Assembly (NCBI GenBank): GCA_903930435.1
Contig: CAIYYN010000065.1
Location: forward strand, 248,001 to 312,000
Length of the DNA stretch: 64,000 bases
Direction: 5' to 3'
Origin: an uncultured Hyphomicrobiales bacterium
GTDB taxonomy: Bacteria > Pseudomonadota > Alphaproteobacteria > Rhizobiales > Ancalomicrobiaceae
The translations under genes and the position numbers were made by a program. The notes beneath the pieces were generated by a model. The model was given only the letters and a program-made list of their open reading frames with translations, was not told where the DNA came from and did no database searches. Positions 17,848 to 27,716 of this stretch are shown one piece after another; within the stretch, counting starts at the first letter, position 1; every line of letters starts with the position of its first letter.

Positions 17848-18129
17848 TCAATGCATCCGGTAGAGCCCCTTCACGTGTCGCCATTCGCCGGGGCCGATGA
17901 CGGGGGCATGGGCGACCTCGACCGAATGGATGGGGCCATCGAGTTCTCGGTTCCAGAAATCGAGGAATTTCTCCAGTTCGGGGAATTTTGGCGCGAGGTC
18001 ATATCGCTGCCAGAGGAAGGTTTGCAGAAGTGTGGGATGGTCAGGCATCCGGTAGAGGATGTTGGCGGTGGTGAGCCCGTAGCCCTCAAGCTGGGCGCGG
18101 AAATCGGTATCGACGACCCTTGCGTTCAT
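17848..18129 (-). CDS. usg: Usg family protein
   Basis: Short 93-residue protein with the family's conserved phrases: FRAQLEGYGLTTANILYRMP, then LAPKFPELEKFLDFWNRELDGP and a closing HSVEVAH segment. Usg proteins occur in alphaproteobacteria and were named for an open frame near a tryptophan gene; their function is not known. There are no trp genes in this window. AGGAGC stands 7 bases upstream of ATG 18129. The stop lies about 75 bases from the palindromic repeat on its 3' side. Confidence 0.85.
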   Translation of the reverse strand: MNARVVDTDFRAQLEGYGLTTANILYRMPDHPTLLQTFLWQRYDLAPKFPELEKFLDFWNRELDGPIHSVEVAHAPVIGPGEWRHVKGLYRMH

Positions 18130-18371
18130 GAGATGCTCCTTGACATGGACGACGCCCCATGAGAACAGGACGCGCTCCTACATGCAAGCCGCATAAGTTT
18201 ATTTTTTGATTAAAATCAATGCATTAGCAGCAGTCAACGAGAGTGCTGCCAAGGTCTGGCGTGTGGCTGTCCGACAAAATTTGCCGGAAGATCAAGAGAG
18301 CGGTCGACAACGCCGAAGAATTACGGTTCCCTTGCGCCGGAGGCTCGCAGAAGCCCTTTCGGGAGGAACAC

Positions 18372-19352
18372 ATGCTGAAACTATTTGCAGGGTTGCTGGC
18401 GCTGCTGGCCGGAACACTCACCGCCTCGGCGGATACGACGGGAAACATCAACTGGGCCTCCAAGATCGAACTGGTTGCGATTCCCTCCATCACGATCCCG
18501 GACAGGCAGTTCCTCGTCGGCGATGACCATGGTCCGCAGGTTCTGCTCGGCGGTATGTTGCGCATCCCGGCTGCCTCCGGCAAGCTGCCCGTCGTCGTCC
18601 TCGTGCACGGATCCGGCGGCATCGGGTCCAATTTTCCCTATTGGGAGCAGGAATTTGGCCGCCTCGGCATCGCGACCTTCAGCTTTGATGCGATGACCGG
18701 GCGGGGATTGCCGCAGGGCACCAGCGCGAACCAGCGCGTACTGGGTCGACTGAACATGATCATCGACATCTATCACTCGCTGGAAATCCTCGCCAAGCAC
18801 CCGCGCATTGACCCAGAGCGCGTGGTCATCATGGGCTTCTCGCGCGGCGGACAGGCGACGCTCTACGCAAGTGAGGCCCGGTTTCAGGCGATGTGGAACA
18901 AGTCGGGCATCAAGCCGCTGGCCTATCTGCCCTTTTACCCCGATTGCGGAACGACCTATCGCGATGACACCAATGTCACCGGCCCCATCCACATCTTTCA
19001 CGGCACCGTCGACAGCTACAACCCGATTGCCCCCTGCAAGGCGTTCATGGCCCGGCTCATCGCCAGCGGTCACGACGTGAAGATGAGCGAATATCCACAC
19101 GCAGAACATTCGTTTGACGGCCCGATCTCGCCCAATCCGCCGATTGTGTCAAAGGGGAGCCAAAGCGTGCGCGCGTGTCACCAGACCGAAAGCGACAATG
19201 GCGTCCTGATCAATGACGCGACCGGCAAGCCGTTCACCTATGACGACGAATGCGTGAAGCTCGATCCGAAAGTCGGCGCAGACCCGGAGGCCCGCGAACT
19301 GGCGGCCGCCGAGATTACGGCCTATCTCAAGGAGCTGTTCAAGCTGAAGTGA
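18372..19352 (+). CDS. Secreted dienelactone-hydrolase-type alpha/beta hydrolase
   Basis: The 326-residue enzyme has a cleavable signal peptide (MLKLFAGLLALLAGTLTASA), so it acts in the periplasm or outside. The alpha/beta-hydrolase fold shows an oxyanion HGSGG near residue 80, a nucleophile elbow GFSRGG near residue 158 with Ser as nucleophile, and the catalytic His in PHAEHSFDG. Four later cysteines may form disulfides. ATG 18372 is chosen over upstream in-frame starts because GGGAGGA precedes it and the signal peptide starts there. The substrate is an ester or lactone, unspecified. It reads alone, opposite usg. Confidence 0.85.
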   Translation: MLKLFAGLLALLAGTLTASADTTGNINWASKIELVAIPSITIPDRQFLVGDDHGPQVLLGGMLRIPAASGKLPVVVLVHGSGGIGSNFPYWEQEFGRLGIATFSFDAMTGRGLPQGTSANQRVLGRLNMIIDIYHSLEILAKHPRIDPERVVIMGFSRGGQATLYASEARFQAMWNKSGIKPLAYLPFYPDCGTTYRDDTNVTGPIHIFHGTVDSYNPIAPCKAFMARLIASGHDVKMSEYPHAEHSFDGPISPNPPIVSKGSQSVRACHQTESDNGVLINDATGKPFTYDDECVKLDPKVGADPEARELAAAEITAYLKELFKLK

Positions 19353-19377
19353 CCGGATTGCTGGTCATGGTGCCGGA

Positions 19378-19803
19378 TCAGGATTTGGTCGCAAGAACAG
19401 CGTCGAGTTCCGGCAGCATGACAATGCCATCCTGATCGTGGCCTGAGGAGTGTGTCACAATCCACACGCAGGGAGCACCCGAAAGATTATACGGGGCGTG
19501 GGGCACGTCCGCCGGGATGAAGGTCTGATCGCCCTGCTTCGCTGTCATCCGGTATTCGAGATTGTCACCGTAGAAGACGTCGCATTCTCCCTCAAGCATG
19601 TAGGCGACGGTCTCGATCCCCTTGTGATAGTGGACCTTCGCCCGCGCGCCGGGTTGCATCGGCAGCACGTTCATGCAGATTTTCGTGGCTGCCGTTGTCT
19701 CGCTCGACACGCCCGCACCATAGGTAAAGCCCTGCTTGCCGACATAGGTCGCTCCCGGTTTCACCAAGCACGCCTGCTCAACGATATTTTTAGGTGTCGA
19801 CAT
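19378..19803 (-). CDS. Single-domain cupin protein
   Basis: Small 141-residue beta-barrel protein with both cupin motifs: motif 1 around residues 52-72 (ARAKVHYHKGIETVAYMLEG, with HxH and the following Glu as metal ligands) and motif 2 near 85-100 (KQGDQTFIPADVPHAPYN, with the last His ligand). Metal binding therefore looks intact. Such proteins range from dioxygenases and isomerases to sugar-binding regulators, so function stays open. It converges with the hydrolase gene, 25 bases between stops. Confidence 0.82.
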   Translation of the reverse strand: MSTPKNIVEQACLVKPGATYVGKQGFTYGAGVSSETTAATKICMNVLPMQPGARAKVHYHKGIETVAYMLEGECDVFYGDNLEYRMTAKQGDQTFIPADVPHAPYNLSGAPCVWIVTHSSGHDQDGIVMLPELDAVLATKS

Positions 19804-20166
19804 CGTTTCGTTCCTTGCCTAGACGATAAAAAAATCGATGTTTGGGGCCGTGGGTCTTTCCGCGGAAAACCCGTCAAGCCTGTCAGCGGCACACATTTAA
19901 CGCCAGAATGCATCGCCTGAACAACGACCAAATTGCCTTGAGACATGTCACCGATTGTTAGCACTCTTTACGATGAGTGATAATTTTTTCGTCCACCCCC
20001 TTGCAACGATGGACCGGGCCAACTACGTCATGGCCGCGAGCGCTCCAGCTGGGTTACTCAACCGGCTTAACCACGTGAGCGTTGACCGCATTCCATCGAC
20101 CACACCCTAGCAAGGGAAACGGGGCCTGCGTTCCAATTGAAGCAGTACCCCCTCGGAGGAAAGAAC
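19804..20166. other. Regulatory gap upstream of groES
   Basis: About 360 bases without a gene. It carries the start region of the cupin gene on one side and the groES promoter on the other, with a CIRCE-like inverted repeat at 19958-19983. Nothing else was recognised. Confidence 0.6.
19958..19983. promoter_or_regulatory. CIRCE-like inverted repeat (HrcA operator) upstream of groESL
   Basis: TTAGCACTC and GAGTGATAA, which match the CIRCE half sites with one mismatch in the second. The spacer is 8 bases, where the canonical element has 9. It lies 184 bases before the groES start. HrcA repression of groESL through CIRCE is established in alphaproteobacteria; binding to this variant is inferred. 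No hrcA is in the window. Confidence 0.6.
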
Positions 20167-20481
20167 ATGGCATTTCGTCCACTCCACGACCGCGTTGTCG
20201 TCAAGCGCATTGAAGCCGAGACCAAGACGGTCGGCGGCATCATCATCCCAGATACCGCCAAGGAAAAGCCGCAGGAAGGCGAAGTCGTCGCCGTCGGCCC
20301 GGGCGCCCGTGACGAGAGCGGCAAGCTCGTTCCCCTCGATGTCAAGGCTGGCGACCGCGTCCTGTTCGGCAAGTGGTCCGGCACCGAAGTCAAGATCGAC
20401 GGCCAGGATCTCCTCATCATGAAGGAGAGCGACATCCTCGGCATCATCGACGCGACTGCATCGGCCAAGAAGGCCGCCTGA
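20167..20481 (+). CDS. groES: Co-chaperonin GroES
   Basis: The 10-kDa lid of the GroEL folding chamber, 104 residues, opening [18 protein letters not shown] and with the mobile loop near residues 18-33 that contacts GroEL ([13 protein letters not shown]). The start at 20167 follows CGGAGGA; an in-frame ATG ten codons earlier would make an atypical extension across that ribosome binding site. groEL follows after 46 bases, and the two form the standard heat-shock operon, with a CIRCE-like site upstream. Confidence 0.98.
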   Translation: MAFRPLHDRVVVKRIEAETKTVGGIIIPDTAKEKPQEGEVVAVGPGARDESGKLVPLDVKAGDRVLFGKWSGTEVKIDGQDLLIMKESDILGIIDATASAKKAA

Positions 20482-20512
20482 TCGCCGTTTCCGTCATCCC
20501 GTTCATTCATAA

Positions 20513-22171
<1,659 letters not shown>

Positions 22172-22203
22172 TCCAGGCCAAACAGGTAAATACCGGAATA
22201 CAG

Positions 22204-22232
22204 AAGGGCGTGGCGCAAGCTGCGCCCTTTTT
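22204..22232 (+). terminator. Rho-independent terminator after groEL
   Basis: Stem AAGGGCG (22204-22210) pairs with CGCCCTT (22223-22229), followed by a run of T. It lies 32 bases after the groEL stop and ends the groESL transcript. Confidence 0.85.
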
Positions 22233-22264
22233 GGTTAAGGCCACTCCTTACTGTCCAAACCAAG

Positions 22265-22573
22265 TCATCGGACGATAAGGATCTGAGCAGGCGATGTATC
22301 GTCATTCTGCCGCTGCGGCGCAATCAAATCTGCCTGAACTGTGATACCCAGCCGGCGTTGAGCGATGTCCTTCGAAATGGGGATCTGGCTCCAGCTTGCC
22401 AAAATCGAACAACGATGAGACGCATCCTGGCGTAGATCCGCTTTGACGACCCCAAAAAGCGCCTTGGCTTCGTTTGTGTCTCGATTAATCGGCTCTTCGG
22501 CCTTGCATGGAATGATCGAAACCATCCCGGCCAAAACCGAAATGAGAACCGCGTAGTTCGGGGGTGAGAGCAT
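22265..22573 (-). CDS. Small putative exported protein
   Basis: I do not recognise this 102-residue protein. Residues 1-25 resemble a signal peptide (a hydrophobic core AVLISVLAGMVSII, then PCKA before the mature start), and the rest is polar with a central Cys. GGGAGA stands about 6 bases before ATG 22573, which supports translation. It stands alone between groEL (convergent) and the TauE/SafE gene. A spurious open frame remains possible, given its small size. Confidence 0.5.
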   Translation of the reverse strand: MLSPPNYAVLISVLAGMVSIIPCKAEEPINRDTNEAKALFGVVKADLRQDASHRCSILASWSQIPISKDIAQRRLGITVQADLIAPQRQNDDTSPAQILIVR

Positions 22574-22715
22574 TAAAGATCTCCCGATTCGCAGGAGATA
22601 AAAGCAGGCCTCAGTGCATGCAGCAATACACTGTGCTTGTTGATCTTAAAAGTACAACCGAAGCAATCTGTGCGCGTTCACTCATGCGGTGCCGATATTT
22701 TTAGCAGGTCGGTTA

Positions 22716-22835
22716 CCCCTCATCCGGGCTTCGCCCACCTTCTCCCGCAAGGGGAGAAGGGTCAAAACGAAAACGCTCTGTTTGTGTCGCCTTCTCCCCT
22801 TGCGGGAGAAGGTGCCCGAAGGGCGGATGAGGGGT
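22716..22835. repeat. Dispersed intergenic palindromic repeat, second type
   Basis: Begins CCCCTCATCCG and ends CGGATGAGGGG, with nested arms CCTTCTCCCGCAAGGGGAG and CTCCCCTTGCGGGAGAAGG. This form differs from the CGTCATTGCGAG type at 17688 and 41927. It lies just beyond the 3' end of the TauE/SafE gene and may act as its transcription end or as a nucleoid-associated repeat. Similar sequences are frequent in alphaproteobacterial genomes. Confidence 0.85.
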
Positions 22836-22869
22836 GATCCAAACGCACAGATATTTAAACCGGGCCCCC

Positions 22870-23661
22870 TCACAGTGCGAGTTTGGCACCTACCAGCATG
22901 AGGGTTGCAGCCAAGACCGGGCGGAGGATCTTGTTGGGCATGCGGGCGGAGAAATGGCTGCCGATGGCGACGCCGGGCAGCGAGCCGATCAGCAGTGATG
23001 CGAGCAGCGGCCAATCGATGGCGCCGAGCCACCAGTAACCGGCACCGGCGACCAGCGTCAGTGGTACGGCGTGGGCGATATCGGAGCCAACAACCTTCGA
23101 CGTCGGCAGTTTCGGGAACAGCAGGACCAACGCCGCACCCCCGATGGCCCCTGCCCCGACCGACGATATGGAGACGAGGACCCCGAGGATCACGCCGAGG
23201 CTAACGGTCAAGACAGTCGAGTTCCGTCCGTTGAATCCTTCAAGTCGCACAGCCAGATCGGCGAGCAGCCAGCGATGCAGAAACAGGACAGCCGCTGTCA
23301 AAATCAATGCAAAGCCGAGCACCACCGTAATCAGGGCACTGAACGTCGCACTTGCCCGGCCAAAATGCGCGAGCAGTCCAATCACGACGAGAGAAGCCGG
23401 CACACTGCCGGATGCCAGCAATCCGACGATCCGCCAATCAACCGAGCGGTTGCGCGCATGGACGACGGACCCGCCGATCTTCGTCAGACCCGCATATAGA
23501 AGATCCGTTCCAACCGCGACCGCCGGGTGGATGCCAAACAGGAGCACCAGGACAGGGGTCATCAAGGATCCGCCACCTACCCCGGTCAGACCAACGAGCA
23601 GGCCAACGGCGAGACCGGCAAACGAGTACAGCGGGTTGATGGACGCGAGGATCTCATGCAT
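22870..23661 (-). CDS. TauE/SafE family membrane permease
   Basis: Inner-membrane protein of 263 residues with about eight hydrophobic segments in two similar halves. The family signature FAGLAVGLLVGLTGVGGGSL is at the N terminus and a matching ISSVGAGAIGGAAL sits in the second half. Members are thought to export sulfite, sulfoacetate or other organosulfur anions, or act with sulfonate metabolism. No sulfur-metabolism gene lies nearby, so the substrate is open. AAGGAAG precedes the ATG. It is a single-gene unit ahead of a palindromic repeat. Confidence 0.88.
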   Translation of the reverse strand: MHEILASINPLYSFAGLAVGLLVGLTGVGGGSLMTPVLVLLFGIHPAVAVGTDLLYAGLTKIGGSVVHARNRSVDWRIVGLLASGSVPASLVVIGLLAHFGRASATFSALITVVLGFALILTAAVLFLHRWLLADLAVRLEGFNGRNSTVLTVSLGVILGVLVSISSVGAGAIGGAALVLLFPKLPTSKVVGSDIAHAVPLTLVAGAGYWWLGAIDWPLLASLLIGSLPGVAIGSHFSARMPNKILRPVLAATLMLVGAKLAL

Positions 23662-23826
23662 GGGCTACTTCCTTGAAACGACTGGGTCGGCCACGCATCA
23701 TGGGGCGCGTGACCGGCTTCGCGCGCGGCGAAACACAATGCTAAAATACAGGGTCCGCTAGCGAACCCAAGCAATGAACCTGTCGTTCTTGACCGTAAAA
23801 CCGAAATGCAATTCTCTCGTTCGGGA

Positions 23827-24294
23827 TTATCGCAGATGCATGTCGGCGACCCCGGCGGCAAGGGCAACGCCGGTCTGGCCCTCAATAGAAAATGGCTGCA
23901 ACGTGAAGGACCGTTCGAACCCGCCGACGAGGACATTCGCCCCGCCGCCGACACCGAGCGTCACCGATGCATCCGCGCCAGCATAATCACCGGCAAGTGC
24001 ATGGCGCCGTGAACCTTCTGTCGGCGCGAAGACTTCCCAGATCAGGACGCCTCGATCCGTCTTGCCGATATCAATGCCGAACTTGCGGATGCTGCCGCGA
24101 TAGTGTTCGTGCCAGCCATGCAGAGAGGTAAAGCCGCAGCTCAACTCCTTTTTCGAGGTAATAATCAGGCCAAATCCACCTGACACCTCGCAGCGCAAGG
24201 TGCCGACCTTGACGGCCGCCGAAGCGGCTGCAGGCGCGAGCAGCGTTAGGGCTGCGGATAGACTGACTGCTTGTAACACCCGGTGGACTGTCAT
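23827..24294 (-). CDS. DUF992 family exported protein
   Basis: A 155-residue protein with an N-terminal signal peptide (SLSAALTLLAPAAASA) and a mature part matching the DUF992 pattern: KVGTLRCEVSGGFGLIITSK, a second Cys in LSCGF, and a glycine-rich GVGGGANVLVGGF near the C terminus. The two Cys probably form a disulfide in the periplasm. The family is common in Hyphomicrobiales and has no established function. GGAGGAA precedes the start. It is separated by about 165 bases from the TauE/SafE gene on the same strand. Confidence 0.82.
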   Translation of the reverse strand: MTVHRVLQAVSLSAALTLLAPAAASAAVKVGTLRCEVSGGFGLIITSKKELSCGFTSLHGWHEHYRGSIRKFGIDIGKTDRGVLIWEVFAPTEGSRRHALAGDYAGADASVTLGVGGGANVLVGGFERSFTLQPFSIEGQTGVALAAGVADMHLR

Positions 24295-24440
24295 GGCTCG
24301 GCTTCCTCCATAGGCCCTGGCGCATTAACTCGCCAGCGCAAACCGCCCGTCGCGACGATGCACGACGGACCTCTTCGTTCACATATGGGTTCCCTCACCA
24401 CGTATTACCACTAAGCAAGACCCCCGATGCCGGGCAGACC

Positions 24441-24740
24441 TCAAGCCGGTTGCAGGATGTGCACCGCACGCGCGGCAACCAGGTGCTTGGATGCCGCCCC
24501 ATAGGCAACCATGTGCGATGAGGCTGCGTGCGCCTTCAAGGCGTCCAGGCTCGACCACTTTTCCACAACGACGAACACATCCGGGCCGAAGGCAGGCGAT
24601 GTCGAGGGAACATCGACAACGGCCCCATATTCGATACAGCCATCTTCCGCGTGCACAGCGGGCACATTGGCATTGAACAAGGCCAGCAATTCATCACGCT
24701 TGCCGGGCTGGGCAGTGATGATGGCGAGAACATGGATCAT
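24441..24740 (-). CDS. ABM-family monooxygenase (YgiN-like)
   Basis: The 99-residue protein matches the antibiotic-biosynthesis-monooxygenase fold, a dimeric ferredoxin-like alpha/beta barrel: MIHVLAIITAQPGKRDELL, then GCIEYGAVVD and VVEKWSSLDALKAH. Family members are cofactor-free oxygenases acting on quinols or polyketides, and some serve in heme or stress metabolism. The specific substrate is not predictable. AGGAGGAAA supports ATG 24740. It is divergent from the next gene, with 170 bases between them. Confidence 0.85.
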   Translation of the reverse strand: MIHVLAIITAQPGKRDELLALFNANVPAVHAEDGCIEYGAVVDVPSTSPAFGPDVFVVVEKWSSLDALKAHAASSHMVAYGAASKHLVAARAVHILQPA

Positions 24741-24910
24741 GGCGTTTCCTCCTGCTTGTTAAAATCCGGGGACAAGGGTTGGCAGAGCCCCACCCCTTGC
24801 ACAAGGTCCTATTTCACCCAACACGCGCTTGCTAACATGTCTGGCCCCCCAGATAAGGTCTGTCGGCGCTGCCACCCAACCATAAGCGCCCGATTCATTG
24901 CAGGACTGAC

Positions 24911-26404
24911 ATGACTTTATCCCGCCGCGCCATCCTTGCCTGCCTCACTGCATTTCTGTGGCCGAATGCTGTTCAAGCTGCACCAAAAGCCAAGGAATTA
25001 CCGAGGCGAACCAATCATTCCAGCCATCATTTGAAGCCCACGGTAGTGCCAAGACTCACCGGAAATCCGCTCCCGATTCCACCGATTCTGGACGTGTCAT
25101 CCGTGGCGAGCCTTGAGCTCAAGGTCGAGACAGTCACGCACGCATTCATTCCGGGGCAATCGACGGAGATCGTCGGCTATAACGGCAGCTATCCCGGCCC
25201 AACACTTCGCCTCAAGCGCGGAGAGACGATAACGGCCTGGCTTTTGAATGCGCTGGATCGGCCAACGAACCTCCATTGGCATGGTTTGCGCATCGAATCG
25301 GGCAGCGATGGTGCCCTGTCGTCGATTGCATCAGGCGGCTCATGGGACGTTCCCATTCGGATTGACCAACCCGCTGCAACACTCTGGTATCATGAACAGC
25401 GTCCCGACACACCCGGCCTTGATCGCCCCCTAGGGATGCTGCTCATCGACGATCAGGATTCCGCGACTTCAGGTCTGCCATCCACCTATGGCGTCGATGA
25501 TTTTCCGCTGATCCTCGAAGACCCAACTTTCGACGCCGATGGCAAGCCCATTGGCCAACCAACGGCAACCAGTGCCCTGATCGGCACCCGGGGGAAGACG
25601 ATTCTGGTCAATGGCATCATAGAACCGCTCCTCAAGGTGCCACAACGCCTCGTGCGTTTGCGGATCCTGAATGCGGCACGCGCGCGGGTGTTTCGCCTGT
25701 TCATGGATGACGAACGGTCATTTTATCTGGTCGCGGGCGACGGTGGCTTCGTGCAAGCGCCAATCGAAATCGACACGCTCATCCTCGCACCCGGCGAACG
25801 GGCTGAAATCCTTGTCGATTTCGCCGATGGCAGCACATCTTTGCTGTCAACACCTGATGCAATCGATGTGGCAACAGATGGGCACGTCGAGCACTTTCCC
25901 GATTCCTTTGAAAAACCGTTCCGCGTCATCGCGTTCGAAGCTGAAAAGGATGCGATAGCGAGTCGTCCACTGCCGTCGAAGCTGCCCGCGCCCACCCCGT
26001 TCGGCGTGCCGAATGATGCGAAACGCCGACAGTTCGAACTGCGTGTTGCCCGAGACAGCGCAAGCACCACAGGCGTCATCGCGACGATCAACGGCAAATC
26101 ATTTGATCCCGCGCGTCAGGACATCGTGGTCAAACGTGGCGAGGTCGAAATCTGGCAATTCACGACGACCGGACAAGCCATGCCGATCCATATTTCCGGC
26201 GCGGAGATTTACGTTCGAAGCGCATCAGATACTGATCTCGCCGCCTGGAACCAGTCAGCCAAGGACACGATCTTTATCGAAACATCCATCGAGCTTGCAG
26301 TCCGGTTTCCCTATTCCACCAGTGGCAACGCGCCATATCTGATTCTTTGCACCCAACCCGAACTTGCCGCCGATGGCCTGATCGCGACGGTGGTCGTCGA
26401 TTAA
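24911..26404 (+). CDS. Multicopper-oxidase-fold protein with degenerate copper sites
   Basis: Exported protein of 497 residues with a twin-arginine-like signal (SRRAILACLTAFLW) and three cupredoxin domains. The first copper motif is intact (HWHG, H122 and H124). The second reads WYHEQ (H161 present, Gln163 where a His is expected). The third reads MPIHISG instead of HPxHxH. The final HCHxxxH motif is missing, replaced by ILCTQPE. Type 1 and most trinuclear ligands are therefore lost and laccase-type activity is unlikely. FtsP (SufI), a copper-free member acting in cell division, is the closest known parallel, but identity as FtsP is an inference. Confidence 0.82.
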   Translation: MTLSRRAILACLTAFLWPNAVQAAPKAKELPRRTNHSSHHLKPTVVPRLTGNPLPIPPILDVSSVASLELKVETVTHAFIPGQSTEIVGYNGSYPGPTLRLKRGETITAWLLNALDRPTNLHWHGLRIESGSDGALSSIASGGSWDVPIRIDQPAATLWYHEQRPDTPGLDRPLGMLLIDDQDSATSGLPSTYGVDDFPLILEDPTFDADGKPIGQPTATSALIGTRGKTILVNGIIEPLLKVPQRLVRLRILNAARARVFRLFMDDERSFYLVAGDGGFVQAPIEIDTLILAPGERAEILVDFADGSTSLLSTPDAIDVATDGHVEHFPDSFEKPFRVIAFEAEKDAIASRPLPSKLPAPTPFGVPNDAKRRQFELRVARDSASTTGVIATINGKSFDPARQDIVVKRGEVEIWQFTTTGQAMPIHISGAEIYVRSASDTDLAAWNQSAKDTIFIETSIELAVRFPYSTSGNAPYLILCTQPELAADGLIATVVVD

Positions 26405-26410
26405 TTGGCC

Positions 26411-27643
26411 TCAGCGCTGCACCGCGTTCAGCCAGGCGCGCGGGTCAATTCGTTTATTCCGCTCAGTGCTGTCGCCCGAAATCGCCGCACAGAGCTCGCT
26501 TATGCTATCGAGGTTATGGACCGAGCGGAATTCATCGACATGCGGCAGCATCAGCCGGACACCGCGCGCCTTGGCCTCGAAGCCATCGAAACGCAACAGC
26601 GGGTTGAGCCAGATCAGCTTGCGGCATGAGCGATGCAACCGATCCATCGTCTCCGTCAGATCCTCGCTGTTGTCACGTTCGAGACCGTCGGTGATCAGCA
26701 GCACGATGGCCCCCTGCCCCAGCACGCGACGCGACCAGACGCGGTTGAACTGATCAAGTGCCGTCGCGATCCGTGTGCCGCCGGCCCAGTCAGCGACCAT
26801 TGACGAGGTCGCGTCCAGCGCCTCGTCGGGGTCTTTCATGCGCAACTGACGGGTAATATTGGTCAGGCGCGTACCGAACAGAAAGGTCGAAACGCGGCGG
26901 CGCTTTTCGGTCAGGGCATGCAGGAAATGCAGGAAAATCCGGCTGTACTGGCTCATCGACCCCGAGATATCGAGCAGGGCCACGATTGGCGGATTGATCG
27001 TCTTGCGATCCCGGTGTTCGAGACGGATCAATTGCCCCCCTGCCCGCATCGATGCCCGCATGGAGGCGCGCGGATCAATCAGCCGACCACGCGCGCGCGG
27101 CACGAGGCGACGAATGCGAACTTCGTCAGCTGGCAACATCAGACGCTTCAAGGCTTCCTTGGCTTTGGCAATTTCCACCGCGCTCATCTGGGCGAAGTCC
27201 TTGCCTTGCAGGATTTCGCGATCCGAGACCGTCATGCGGGCGTCAATTTCAACCTCAGGCCGCTCGATGGTGCGCGCCTCGTCGCGACCGGACGACATGG
27301 CATTTGCGACGCGGCTCGATCCGGCCTTGGGCTTCTCGGGAGCCGTTGCGGGACGTGCAACCGGCGACAACATCGCCAGCATCTTTTCGACCAGCTGACG
27401 GTTTCGCCAATAGATCTTGAAGGCTTCGTCAAAAATCACATGGTGTTCGCGCTTGGTGACAAGGACAGAATGCAGTGTCCAATAAAGGTCATCCCGTGAG
27501 GCGATGCCCGCGATAGCGACGGCCCTGATAGCATCCACCACTGACGCCGGGCCAACCGGCAACCCGGCATCGCGCAGCACGCGCGCGAAATAAACGATGT
27601 TATCGGCCAGACGACCTGGCTGGGCTTCGATCACTGCGACCAC
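26411..27643 (-). CDS. CoxE-like von Willebrand factor A protein
   Basis: A 410-residue cytoplasmic protein with a helical N-terminal region and a C-terminal VWA domain whose MIDAS motif is DISGSMS (D225, S227, S229). A basic RVRRLVPRARGR-like stretch lies just before it. CoxE-type proteins work with MoxR-type ATPases in maturing metal enzymes, classically carbon monoxide dehydrogenase; no CODH subunit genes are visible here. GTG 27643 is the start of the open frame, and another GTG three codons on has better ribosome-site spacing. The MoxR gene is just upstream on the same strand. Confidence 0.85.
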   Translation of the reverse strand: MVAVIEAQPGRLADNIVYFARVLRDAGLPVGPASVVDAIRAVAIAGIASRDDLYWTLHSVLVTKREHHVIFDEAFKIYWRNRQLVEKMLAMLSPVARPATAPEKPKAGSSRVANAMSSGRDEARTIERPEVEIDARMTVSDREILQGKDFAQMSAVEIAKAKEALKRLMLPADEVRIRRLVPRARGRLIDPRASMRASMRAGGQLIRLEHRDRKTINPPIVALLDISGSMSQYSRIFLHFLHALTEKRRRVSTFLFGTRLTNITRQLRMKDPDEALDATSSMVADWAGGTRIATALDQFNRVWSRRVLGQGAIVLLITDGLERDNSEDLTETMDRLHRSCRKLIWLNPLLRFDGFEAKARGVRLMLPHVDEFRSVHNLDSISELCAAISGDSTERNKRIDPRAWLNAVQR

Positions 27644-27716
27644 CGTTTCCAGTTCTGTTCATGATGACGGGCCATGCGCACCTGGGCACGCAACCGGCAT
27701 TTTCAGCCCCGATGAA

